Positions 1 to 6,382 of a stretch of DNA of 7,755 bases are shown here, piece by piece. Every line of letters begins with the position of its first letter. Positions within the stretch are counted from its first letter, which is position 1. Below the pieces are notes generated by a model. That model was given only the letters and a program-made list of their open reading frames with translations. It did no database searches and was not told the DNA's origin. The DNA comes from Rhodospirillaceae bacterium (GTDB lineage: Bacteria > Pseudomonadota > Alphaproteobacteria > Rhodospirillales_A > Casp-alpha2): assembly GCA_003488105.1 (NCBI GenBank), contig DNMS01000198.1, positions 1,034 to 8,788 of the forward strand, given 5' to 3'. The translations under genes and the position numbers were made by a program.

Positions 1-22
1 CGGTACTTTTTCGTCTTAGGTA

Positions 23-58
23 TTGTCACGGCGCCCGAATTTCGGGTCTCGTGATCAA
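23..58 (+). promoter_or_regulatory. Strong hairpin just upstream of the cyclo-ligase start
   Basis: The left arm TTG-TCACG and right arm CGTGA-t-CAA pair around an inner stem CCCG/CGGG (extendable by A-T pairs) with a small AATTT loop. The two stems are separated by GCG opposite TCT, which can form two G-U wobbles around one C-C mismatch, so the helix is almost continuous. It ends six bases before the ATG at 65, where a Shine-Dalgarno would be expected and none is visible. No run of T follows, so it is not a classic intrinsic terminator. It could be a 5'-leader structure controlling translation, or the 3' part of a small RNA gene cut by the window edge. In many proteobacteria the 6S RNA gene lies upstream of this enzyme gene. 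I cannot identify 6S from these 64 bases. Confidence 0.5.
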
Positions 59-64
59 GTCATT

Positions 65-658
65 ATGGATCTCCTCGAACAAAAGCGTCTCCTGCGCAAA
101 GAAGCCGCCGCCCGCCGGGTGCGCGCGCGCGCCGACCTGGGGTCCGGCGGTGCTACCGCCGTCGCCAGTCACGCCGTGGCGCTGGCGCAAGGGTTGAGCG
201 CCGCGACCGGGCCGGTCTGGGCGTCCGGTTATCTCGCCATGCAGGACGAAATGGATGTTCTCCCCGCAATCTTGGCCCTGACCGCCAACGGCTGGCAGGG
301 CTGCCTGCCCGTGGTCGTGGGCAAGGCGCAGCCGCTTCGGTTCCGGGCCTGGACGCCCGGGGCGAAGCTGGCGAACGGCGTGTTCGGCACCCGTCATCCG
401 GCGGACGGGGCAGAGGACGTGCGTCCAGATCTGCTTCTGGTGCCGCTGCTCGCCTTCGACCGGGCCGGCTATCGGCTTGGCTGGGGCGGCGGATTCTATG
501 ACCGGACCCTGGCCGAACTGCGAAATTCCGGCACGCCCGTCACCGCTGTCGGGGTCGGCTATTCGGCCCAGGAAGTTGACGCCGTGCCGCGCGACCATTA
601 CGACGCACGCCTTGACTGGGTCGTGACCGAGGACGACATCATTAAAATTACGCCTTAA
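65..658 (+). CDS. 5-formyltetrahydrofolate cyclo-ligase (MTHFS / YgfA family)
   Basis: This cytoplasmic one-carbon enzyme uses ATP to convert 5-formyl-THF to 5,10-methenyl-THF, returning stored folate to the active pool. The product is 197 aa, the usual length. The basic N-terminus (QKRLLRKE, residues 6-13) fits the family's nucleotide-binding start. The signature GYRLGWGGGFYDR lies at residues 135-147, preceded by the typical hydrophobic LLVPLLAFD strand. The ATG at 65 is chosen because the protein then begins in the family manner. A TTG at 23 in the same frame would add 14 residues that fall inside the hairpin and look unlike the family. No clear Shine-Dalgarno precedes 65. The next gene starts 52 bases downstream on the same strand. 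The family assignment is secure; the exact start is less so. Confidence 0.93.
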   Translation: MDLLEQKRLLRKEAAARRVRARADLGSGGATAVASHAVALAQGLSAATGPVWASGYLAMQDEMDVLPAILALTANGWQGCLPVVVGKAQPLRFRAWTPGAKLANGVFGTRHPADGAEDVRPDLLLVPLLAFDRAGYRLGWGGGFYDRTLAELRNSGTPVTAVGVGYSAQEVDAVPRDHYDARLDWVVTEDDIIKITP

Positions 659-710
659 CGGTCCCGGCATGGCATTTTGGGGCCAAGGCACTAGGTATTA
701 AGGTCAGTTT

Positions 711-1538
711 ATGAAAATCATGATTGTCGGGGATGTGGTCGGCCGTAGCGGCCGGGACGCCGTGGCCAAACATCTGCCGGCCTTGCGTGCGCAACTGGAC
801 CTCGACTTCGTCATCGTCAACGGCGAGAACGCGGCCCATGGCTTCGGCATCACCGAGGCGATCTGCAACGATCTGTACGCCCAGGGGGCGGATGTCATCA
901 CCACGGGCAACCATGTGTGGGATCAGCGCGAGATCATGAACTACATCGACGGCGACGACCGCTTGCTGCGGCCCCTGAATTTTCCCGCCGGCACACCCGG
1001 CAAGGGGGCCGGCGTGTTCGAGACCAAGGACGGCCGCAAGGTCATGGTCGTGCACGCCATGTGCCGTTTGTTCATGGACCCGCTCGACGACCCCTTCGCC
1101 GGGGTGGACGAGGCCTTGAAGAACCACCGCCTGGGGGCGGCCAGCGGGCGTGGCAACGTCGATGCCATCCTGCTCGACCTGCACGGCGAGGCATCGTCGG
1201 AAAAGATGGCCATGGCCCATTTCTTGGATGGCCGGGTGTCGGCGGTGGTCGGGACCCACACCCATGTGCCGACGGCGGACGCCCAGGTGTTCAAGGGCGG
1301 CACGGCCTATCAGACGGATCTGGGCATGACCGGCGATTATGATTCCGTGATCGGCATGCAGAAGGAAAACGCCACGGCGCGGTTCACGACCAAGCTGCCA
1401 CAGGGCCGGTTGGAGCCCGCGAGCGGCGAGGCGACCTTCTGCGCCATGTATCTGGAAACCGACGATGGCACGGGTCTGGCGACGCGGGCCGAGCCCGTGC
1501 GCCTGGGTGGCCGCCTGGCCCCGGCGGTGCCGGGATAG
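711..1538 (+). CDS. YmdB-like metallophosphoesterase (TIGR00282 family)
   Basis: The product is a 275-aa calcineurin-like phosphoesterase. The metal-ligand set of the YmdB family is complete: GDVVG with D8, NGEN with E39 and N40, TGNHVWD with N67 and H68, H158, and GTHTHVPTAD with H183 and H185. In Bacillus the family member YmdB is a phosphodiesterase linked to cyclic nucleotides and to colony/biofilm behaviour. The substrate in alphaproteobacteria is not established, so I name only the family. The ATG at 711 has TAAGG (699-703) seven bases upstream, and the protein begins directly with the first beta strand, so the start is well supported. No signal peptide or membrane segment is visible, so it should be cytoplasmic. 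It lies 52 bases after the cyclo-ligase gene and is probably co-transcribed with it. Confidence 0.9.
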   Translation: MKIMIVGDVVGRSGRDAVAKHLPALRAQLDLDFVIVNGENAAHGFGITEAICNDLYAQGADVITTGNHVWDQREIMNYIDGDDRLLRPLNFPAGTPGKGAGVFETKDGRKVMVVHAMCRLFMDPLDDPFAGVDEALKNHRLGAASGRGNVDAILLDLHGEASSEKMAMAHFLDGRVSAVVGTHTHVPTADAQVFKGGTAYQTDLGMTGDYDSVIGMQKENATARFTTKLPQGRLEPASGEATFCAMYLETDDGTGLATRAEPVRLGGRLAPAVPG

Positions 1539-1568
1539 CGGCCAGACCCGAAAATCACCCTTTTCCAC

Positions 1569-1583
1569 GGCCTGCGGCCTTTC
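1569..1583 (+). terminator. Weak terminator-like hairpin after the phosphoesterase gene
   Basis: GGCC-TGC-GGCC forms a four-pair GC stem with a three-base loop and is followed by only TTTC. It lies 31 bases past the stop codon, in the right place for a terminator of the upstream pair. The stem is short and the T-run poor, so this is only a candidate. Confidence 0.2.
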
Positions 1584-1659
1584 ACGGCGGACGAAATCTT
1601 GCCATATTGCGGGCCTAGCTTCATCGCCGGTGACACTCGCGCCGGTCCCATCATTTGGG

Positions 1660-1665
1660 TATAAT
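1660..1665 (+). promoter_or_regulatory. Candidate -10 box of a promoter for the yebC-ruv-tol unit
   Basis: A perfect TATAAT lies 40 bases before the yebC ATG, inside the only sizeable gap of the window (1539-1705). No good -35 sits at the normal 16-18 base spacing. The nearest likeness, GTGACA at 1630-1635, is 24 bases away, which is too far. There is a TG at 1656-1657, one base off the extended -10 position. A start point near 1672 would give a leader of about 34 bases. Position and the exact hexamer favour a real promoter; the missing -35 weakens it. Confidence 0.35.
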
Positions 1666-1705
1666 CCCGACGAATCGCCACGACATATAGGGGGTTCCCG
1701 CCAAA

Positions 1706-2449
1706 ATGGCTGGTCATTCCAAATTTAAGAACATCATGCACCGCAAAGGCCGTCAGGACGCCAAGCGGGCAAAGGTCTTCGCCAAACTGGGCCGCGAAGT
1801 GACGGTCGCCGCGCGCAACGGCCCCGATCCCAACTTCAATGCCGCCCTGCGTTTGGCGGTCGCCAACGCCAAGGCCCTGAACATGCCCAACGACGTCATC
1901 AATCGGGCGATCCAGAAGGCCCAGGGCAACGACGCCGAAAATTACGAGGAAATCCGCTACGAAGGCTACGGCCCGGGCGGCGTCGCCGTGATCGTCGAGG
2001 CCCTGTCCGACAACCGCAATCGCACGGCCTCGGAAGTCCGCACCGCCTTTTCCAAGAACGGCGGCAACCTGGGCGAGACGGGCAGCGTCGCCTTCATGTT
2101 CGACCGGGTCGGCCAGATTTCCTATCCGGCCGCCGTGGCCGGTGCCGAGGCCGTGTTCGAAGGGGCTCTGGAAGCGGGTGCGGAGGACGTGGAATCGGAT
2201 GACGACAACCACACCATCACCTGCCAGCCCGACGATTTCGCCGCCGTGCGCGACGCGCTCGAAGAACGCTTCGGCGAACCGGAGGAAGCGCGCCTGGCGT
2301 GGAAGCCGCAGAATTCCATCTCCGTCGACGAAGGCACGGCGCAGACATTGTTGAAGCTGATTGATGCGTTGGAAGACAACGACGACGTGCAGCGCGTCGC
2401 CGCCAACTTCGAGGTCGACGACGAGATCATGGAAAGGCTGAGCGCTTAA
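1706..2449 (+). CDS. yebC: YebC/PmpR family protein (TACO1 homologue)
   Basis: The 247-aa product opens with the family hallmark [10 protein letters not shown], followed by the basic [14 protein letters not shown] segment and a REVTVAAR helix. The central [12 protein letters not shown] and [17 protein letters not shown] motifs are also present, so all three expected regions are complete. YebC proteins were long annotated as transcriptional regulators. Work on bacterial and mitochondrial members (TACO1) points to a ribosome-associated role easing translation of proline-rich stretches; which role applies here is not shown by sequence. The ATG at 1706 is preceded by AGGGGG (1689-1694), an eleven-base spacing. 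A candidate promoter lies just upstream. ruvC follows after 46 bases, a pairing common across bacteria and typical of this gene. Confidence 0.96.
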   Translation: MAGHSKFKNIMHRKGRQDAKRAKVFAKLGREVTVAARNGPDPNFNAALRLAVANAKALNMPNDVINRAIQKAQGNDAENYEEIRYEGYGPGGVAVIVEALSDNRNRTASEVRTAFSKNGGNLGETGSVAFMFDRVGQISYPAAVAGAEAVFEGALEAGAEDVESDDDNHTITCQPDDFAAVRDALEERFGEPEEARLAWKPQNSISVDEGTAQTLLKLIDALEDNDDVQRVAANFEVDDEIMERLSA

Positions 2450-2495
2450 ACCGTAAAGCGGACGCCACAGGGATACGGAGCGGAATGGAACACGG

Positions 2496-3008
2496 ATGCG
2501 GCTGATCGGGTTTGACCCGGGGTTGAAGAACACCGGATGGGGCGTCATCGAACACGCCGGCAACCGGCTTCGCTATGTCGCCGACGGCGTTGTTTCCTCC
2601 GATCCGAAGGCCAGTCTTGCCGAACGTCTGGTGCAACTTCACGACGGGCTGGTCGAGGTCATTCGCGCCATGGCCCCGGTCGAGGCGGCGGTCGAGGAAA
2701 CCTTCGTCAACACCAATCCGACGACGACCCTGAAACTGGGACAGGCGCGTGGCATTTCCATGCTGGTGCCGGCCTTGGCCGGTCTGCCGGTGTTCGAATA
2801 CACCCCCAACCTCGTGAAAAAGACCGTGGTCGGCACCGGCCATGCGGCCAAGGAACAGGTCCAGATGATGGTGCGCACGCTGTTGCCGGGGGCGGCCTTC
2901 AAAAGCGCCGATAGCGCCGATGCCCTGGCCGTCGCCATCTGTCACGCCCATCACCGCACGGCTCCGGGCCATGCGTCGAACGCCGCCATGGCGGGGGCGG
3001 CCCGATGA
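2496..3008 (+). CDS. ruvC: Crossover junction endodeoxyribonuclease RuvC
   Basis: RuvC is the Holliday-junction resolvase: a homodimer that nicks two strands of like polarity to finish recombination, working with RuvAB in the cytoplasm. The product is 170 aa, near the E. coli length. Four acidic catalytic residues of the RNase H-like fold are visible: D7 in [13 protein letters not shown]67 in AVEETF, and D139 and D142 in [11 protein letters not shown]. The [15 protein letters not shown] region (72-86) matches the family helix that follows the catalytic Glu. The ATG at 2496 gives the canonical MRLIGFDPG start. GGAG at 2477-2480 is rather far (15 bases), and a weaker GGAATGGA sits closer. The last four bases overlap the ruvA start as ATGA, so translation of the two is probably coupled. 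Confidence 0.96.
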   Translation: MRLIGFDPGLKNTGWGVIEHAGNRLRYVADGVVSSDPKASLAERLVQLHDGLVEVIRAMAPVEAAVEETFVNTNPTTTLKLGQARGISMLVPALAGLPVFEYTPNLVKKTVVGTGHAAKEQVQMMVRTLLPGAAFKSADSADALAVAICHAHHRTAPGHASNAAMAGAAR

Positions 3009-3664
3009 TCGCGCGCCTCAAGGGTCTGGTCGATGCGGTGGGGACGGACACCGCCGTGATCGACGTGAACGGGGTCGGCTATCTGGTGCACGCCTCGTCG
3101 AGGACCCTGGCGCAGATGGGGCAGGGGGACGCGGTGGCGTTGTTCATCGAAACTCATGTGCGTGAAGACCACATTCATCTGTACGGTTTCCTGCGCGCCG
3201 ATGAACAGGACTGGTTCCGCCTGCTGACCACCGTGCAGGGCGTCGGCGCCAAGGTTGCCCTCGCCATGCTGTCGGCGCTGACCGGCGATATGCTGCTGCA
3301 GGCCATCGCGGCCGGTGACAAGGCAGCGATCTGCCGCGCACCGGGTGTCGGGCCCAAGCTGGCGCAGCGTATTCTCCATGAACTGAAGGACAAGGTCGGC
3401 GCCCTGGCCCTGGGTCCGGTGGCGGCCAAGGGCGGTGTGGCACCGGCCCCGGGTGCGGCCAAACCGGACATCGCCGGCGACGCGGCGCAGGATCTGCTGC
3501 GCGATGCCGCGTCGGCCTTGGTCAACCTCGGCTATACGCCGTCAGAAGCCTTGGGGGCGGTGTCCCGCGCCGCCCAGGCGTCGGATGTCGCCTTGACCCT
3601 GGAGGCCCTGATCCGTGCCGGGCTGGCCGAACTTGCCCCGAGCGACCAGCGGCGGGGGGCATAA
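3005..3664 (+). CDS. ruvA: Holliday junction branch migration protein RuvA
   Basis: RuvA forms tetramers that clamp the four-way junction in an open square and load the RuvB rings. The 219-aa product shows the full three-domain plan. Domain I is an OB fold (about 1-64) with NGVGYLVH and an acidic pin, E54-D55 in [11 protein letters not shown]. Domain II has two helix-hairpin-helix elements, QGVGAK (78-83) and [10 protein letters not shown] (114-123). An Ala/Gly/Pro-rich linker (about 135-165) leads to domain III (about 168-219), the three-helix piece that contacts RuvB. It starts within the end of ruvC through an ATGA overlap and ends six bases before the first possible ruvB start. The length is slightly above the E. 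coli protein because of the linker. Confidence 0.96.
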   Translation: MIARLKGLVDAVGTDTAVIDVNGVGYLVHASSRTLAQMGQGDAVALFIETHVREDHIHLYGFLRADEQDWFRLLTTVQGVGAKVALAMLSALTGDMLLQAIAAGDKAAICRAPGVGPKLAQRILHELKDKVGALALGPVAAKGGVAPAPGAAKPDIAGDAAQDLLRDAASALVNLGYTPSEALGAVSRAAQASDVALTLEALIRAGLAELAPSDQRRGA

Positions 3665-3670
3665 GCGACA

Positions 3671-4726
3671 ATGGTCGAGGAACGCATGATCCAGCCGGAA
3701 GTCGTGGAAGACGACTTTGCCGCCGATCCCGGCCTGCGGCCCCAGGCGCTTGATGATTTCGTCGGCCAGGACCAGGCGCGTGAAAACCTGAAGGTGTTCA
3801 TCGAAGCCGCACGGTCACGCGGCGAAGCCATGGACCATGTCCTGTTTTTCGGCCCCCCAGGATTGGGCAAGACGACCCTGGCGCAGATCGTCGCCCGCGA
3901 ACTGGGCGTGGGCTTCCGCGCCACCTCGGGCCCCGTGGTCGCCAAGGCGGGCGATCTGGCGGCGATTCTCACCAACCTGCAGCCGCGCGATGTGCTGTTC
4001 ATTGACGAAATCCACCGCCTCAGCCCGATCGTCGAGGAAATTCTCTATCCGGCGATGGAGGATTATCAGCTTGATCTGATCATCGGCGAGGGACCGGCGG
4101 CGCGCTCCGTGCGCATTGATCTGCCACCCTTCACCCTGGTTGGGGCGACGACGCGATCCGGCTTGATCACGACGCCGCTGCGCGACCGTTTCGGTATTCC
4201 CGTGCGGCTCAATTTTTACAGCCCGGAAGCGCTCGAGGGCATCGTGCGTCGGGGGGCGGCATTGCTGGGCCTGGACTTGACGGCCGAGGGGGCGCTGGAG
4301 ATCGCCCGCCGCTCGCGCGGCACGCCGCGGGTCGCGGGCAGGCTGCTACGCCGGGTCCGCGATTTCGCCGCCGTCGATGGATCCGGGTCCGTGGATGCCC
4401 GGATCGCCGACGCGGCGCTGACGCGGCTTGAAGTCGATCAGCGCGGGCTCGACGCGATGGACCGCCGCTACCTGACCTGCATCTGCGGCAATTACGGCGG
4501 CGGGCCGGTTGGCGTCGAAACCCTGGCCGCCGCCCTGTCCGAACAGCGCGACACCATCGAGGAAGTGATCGAACCCTTCCTGATCCAGCAGGGATTATTG
4601 ATGCGCACACCGCGCGGCCGCGCCGTGACGCCGGAGACGTTCCGACACCTGGGGCTCGACCTGCCGCCGGGTGCACCGCAACTCGACCTTCTTTCCGCCA
4701 CAAGTGGGACGGAGGATGGCGCGTGA
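3671..4726 (+). CDS. ruvB: Holliday junction branch migration DNA helicase RuvB
   Basis: RuvB is the hexameric AAA+ ATPase that pumps DNA through the RuvA-bound junction. The 351-aa product has Walker [10 protein letters not shown] (61-69), Walker [12 protein letters not shown] with D112 and E113, sensor 1 in GATTRSG (158-164), and LRDRFG (170-175), which carries the arginine-finger region. Sensor 2 is in [19 protein letters not shown] (214-232). A winged-helix DNA-binding domain at the C-terminus includes [12 protein letters not shown] and TPRGRAVT. The start is uncertain. The ATG at 3671 has only a G-run far upstream, whereas an in-frame ATG at 3686 has GAGGA at 3677-3681 four bases away and would give 346 aa. 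Both keep all domains. The stop overlaps the ybgC GTG by four bases. Confidence 0.96.
   Translation: MVEERMIQPEVVEDDFAADPGLRPQALDDFVGQDQARENLKVFIEAARSRGEAMDHVLFFGPPGLGKTTLAQIVARELGVGFRATSGPVVAKAGDLAAILTNLQPRDVLFIDEIHRLSPIVEEILYPAMEDYQLDLIIGEGPAARSVRIDLPPFTLVGATTRSGLITTPLRDRFGIPVRLNFYSPEALEGIVRRGAALLGLDLTAEGALEIARRSRGTPRVAGRLLRRVRDFAAVDGSGSVDARIADAALTRLEVDQRGLDAMDRRYLTCICGNYGGGPVGVETLAAALSEQRDTIEEVIEPFLIQQGLLMRTPRGRAVTPETFRHLGLDLPPGAPQLDLLSATSGTEDGA
4711..4715 (+). promoter_or_regulatory. Ribosome binding site deciding the ybgC GTG start
   Basis: GGAGG sits seven bases before the GTG at 4723, an ideal distance, inside the 3' end of ruvB. It favours this GTG over the in-frame ATG at 4756, which has only GGAGA about 16 bases away. 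Confidence 0.7.
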
Positions 4727-5160
4727 CCGGAACAGGAGAAACGCCCTGCCACCGCATGCCCGTGCGTGTCTATTACGAGGATACGGACGCCGGCGGCATC
4801 GTCTATTACGCCAACTACCTGCGCTATGCGGAACGCGCCCGCACGGAGCTTCTACGTGAACTGGGATTTGAAAATTCCGCGATTTTGGCGCAGAAGGGCG
4901 TCGCCCTTGCCGTGCGCCGGGTCAGTGCTGAATACCTGAAGCCGGCGCGGCTGGACGATGCACTGAGTGTCGAGACGCGGGTGCTGGCGGTGCGGGGGGC
5001 GACAGTGGAGATGGCCCAGGTGGTGCGCCGGGACGATGAAGACCTGGTGCAGATGAACCTGACCCTCGCCTGTATGAACACGACCGGACGGCCCGTGCGC
5101 CTGCCGGCCGAGGTGCGAATTGAAATGGCCCGTATCGCCGACGCCGGCGATGGGCCGTAA
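4723..5160 (+). CDS. ybgC: YbgC family acyl-CoA thioesterase of the Tol-Pal cluster
   Basis: This 145-aa hotdog-fold protein hydrolyses acyl-CoA thioesters in related bacteria. It is regularly encoded at the head of tolQRAB-pal, though its link to envelope upkeep is not well defined. The active-site region reads [28 protein letters not shown] (described here in parts): EDTDAGG with D22 at the place of the catalytic Asp of E. coli YbgC (D18), then IVYYANY, then the ERARTE helix. At the position where E. coli has His (VYHASY) this protein has Tyr29, a variant I believe is common in alphaproteobacteria. The start is GTG, chosen for its ideal ribosome site and the GTGA overlap with the ruvB stop, which suggests translational coupling. 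tolQ follows after 25 bases. Confidence 0.93.
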   Translation: MTGTGETPCHRMPVRVYYEDTDAGGIVYYANYLRYAERARTELLRELGFENSAILAQKGVALAVRRVSAEYLKPARLDDALSVETRVLAVRGATVEMAQVVRRDDEDLVQMNLTLACMNTTGRPVRLPAEVRIEMARIADAGDGP

Positions 5161-5185
5161 GAAAAACGGAACGAGACGGACAAAG

Positions 5186-5896
5186 ATGGAAAATCAAGCG
5201 GTCGAAGCGATGGCCCTGGCGGGCTCGACGAACCTGGATTTCTCGGTCGTGGCACTGTTCATGAAGGCCGATCTGGTGGTCAAGTCGGTGATCATCATGT
5301 TGGTGTCGGCGTCGGTCTGGTGCTGGGCGATCATCTTCGAAAAGCTGCTGTCCGTGCGTCGCTTGAACAAACGAACCGACAAATTCGAGGATCGCTTCTG
5401 GTCCGGCGACAGCCTCGACAGCCTGTATGACAAGATCGGCAGCCGGCCCATGGATCCCATGTCCGCCGTGTTCGCCGCCGCCATGCGGGAATGGCGGCGC
5501 GCTTCGACCAATGGCGGCGGAGGGGCGACGACCTTGGCCCAACGCATCGAGCGGGTCATGCAGATCACCGCCGACCGGGAAATGGATCGCGCCGAACGTT
5601 ATCTCACATTCTTGGCGACCACGGGCAATACGGCCCCCTTCATCGGTTTGTTCGGCACGGTCTGGGGCATCATGAATTCGTTCCAGTCGATCGCTATTTC
5701 CAAGAACACGTCGCTTGCCGTGGTCGCGCCCGGCATTGCCGAGGCCCTGTTCGCCACGGCGTTGGGACTTCTCGCGGCGATCCCGGCGGTCATCGCCTAC
5801 AACAAGTTCTCCCGCGATCTGGACCGTTATGCCGGGCGGCTCGAAAATTTCTCGGGCGAGTTCTCGGCGATCCTGTCGCGCGAACTGGATACCTAG
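5186..5896 (+). CDS. tolQ: Tol-Pal system inner-membrane motor subunit TolQ
   Basis: TolQ forms with TolR the proton-channel stator/motor that energises TolA, homologous to ExbB and MotA. The 236-aa product shows three membrane segments: about 31-52 (LVVKSVIIMLV...), about 138-163 (YLTFLATTGNTAPFIGLFG) and about 180-203 (VVAPGIAEALFATALGLL). A large cytoplasmic loop lies between the first two. The GNTAPFIGLFGTVWGIM and PGIAEALFATALG signatures, which line the channel around TolR, are intact. The reading frame is open from 5120, but those upstream codons lie inside ybgC and do not look like TolQ. The ATG at 5186 follows GAGACGGA (5173-5180) by five bases and gives the normal length. tolR begins 16 bases after the stop. 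Confidence 0.95.
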   Translation: MENQAVEAMALAGSTNLDFSVVALFMKADLVVKSVIIMLVSASVWCWAIIFEKLLSVRRLNKRTDKFEDRFWSGDSLDSLYDKIGSRPMDPMSAVFAAAMREWRRASTNGGGGATTLAQRIERVMQITADREMDRAERYLTFLATTGNTAPFIGLFGTVWGIMNSFQSIAISKNTSLAVVAPGIAEALFATALGLLAAIPAVIAYNKFSRDLDRYAGRLENFSGEFSAILSRELDT

Positions 5897-5901
5897 GGCG
5901 G

Positions 5902-5905
5902 GGAG
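5902..5905 (+). promoter_or_regulatory. Ribosome binding site deciding the tolR GTG start
   Basis: GGAG, within a run of G, sits seven bases before the GTG at 5913 in the 16-base gap after tolQ. It supports this GTG over the in-frame ATG at 5967, which would remove the basic N-terminal segment expected before the TolR membrane helix. Confidence 0.6.
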
Positions 5906-5912
5906 CGGGAAC

Positions 5913-6371
5913 GTGGCCGTCACCATCCAACGAACCTCGCGTCGGCGGCGCAAGAACCGGGCGCTGATGAGCGATATCAACGTCACGCCGTTCGTCGACG
6001 TGATGCTGGTCCTGCTCATCATCTTCATGGTCACGGCGCCGCTTTTGACCGTGGGCGTTCAGGTCGACCTGCCGGATACCAAGGCGGGGGCCGTCAGCGG
6101 CCAGGACGAGCCGCTGGCTGTCAGCGTCGATGCCGGCGGGCAGATTTATATTCAGGACACCGCCGTCGACTTGGACACATTGGTGCCAAGATTGCACGCT
6201 ATCACCGGCAACAATCCGGATATCCGGATCTTCGTCAGAGGGGATAAGGCCATCAATTACGGACGTGTCATGGCGGTGATGGGGCAGATCAACGCGGCCG
6301 GTTATCGGCGCGTGGCGCTGATCGCGCAGGAACCTGGCAAGGCGGCGAAACGCCCGCCGGCCAAGAAGTAA
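5913..6371 (+). CDS. tolR: Tol-Pal system protein TolR (ExbD/TolR family)
   Basis: TolR is the second motor subunit: one membrane helix inside the TolQ ring and a periplasmic domain that may contact peptidoglycan. The 152-aa product has a very basic cytoplasmic tail (RTSRRRRKNR), the conserved MSDINVTPFVDVMLVLLIIF stretch, and a membrane helix of about 27-46. D29 is the proton-carrying Asp, equivalent to D23 in E. coli TolR. VQVDLPDT, the usual start of the periplasmic domain, follows. The C-terminal part, with an IRGDK-like segment (FVRGDKAINYG) and a MGQINAAGYRRVALI helix-strand, is typical of ExbD/TolR. The frame stays open far upstream, through tolQ, but only the GTG at 5913 has a good ribosome site and a normal length. 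tolA begins 11 bases after the stop. Confidence 0.94.
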   Translation: MAVTIQRTSRRRRKNRALMSDINVTPFVDVMLVLLIIFMVTAPLLTVGVQVDLPDTKAGAVSGQDEPLAVSVDAGGQIYIQDTAVDLDTLVPRLHAITGNNPDIRIFVRGDKAINYGRVMAVMGQINAAGYRRVALIAQEPGKAAKRPPAKK

Positions 6372-6382
6372 ACCGGGGCCCC

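Noticed and set aside
23..64. TTG at 23 as the cyclo-ligase start
   Set aside because: It would add 14 residues encoded by the hairpin that do not look like the family N-terminus. The ATG at 65 gives a normal protein.
17..699. TAGGTATT found at both 17-24 and 692-699, each upstream of a gene start
   Set aside because: Only two copies of an eight-base word, at different distances from the starts (41 and 12 bases) and without shared flanks. Chance is adequate.
648..1568. 306-codon open frame on the - strand across the phosphoesterase gene
   Set aside because: The + strand frame has a full set of metal ligands. The antisense frame has no domain signature.
2477..2491. GGAG-N7-GAAC before ruvC as a LexA operator
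   Set aside because: Only one half matches GAAC. The other half differs at two bases of four.
1337..2563. 408-codon open frame on the - strand across yebC
   Set aside because: It lies antisense to two clear genes, has no recognisable motif and shows the His/Gly/Arg/Val-rich make-up that GC-rich codon bias gives on the opposite strand.
5120..5185. ATG at 5120 or 5150 as the tolQ start
   Set aside because: Both lie within ybgC and add a basic extension unlike TolQ. The ATG at 5186 has a ribosome site and gives the usual length.
4922..6034. 370-codon open frame on the - strand across ybgC, tolQ and tolR
   Set aside because: It is antisense to three conserved genes and of low-complexity Arg/His/Gly-rich composition. 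It is best read as a codon-bias shadow.
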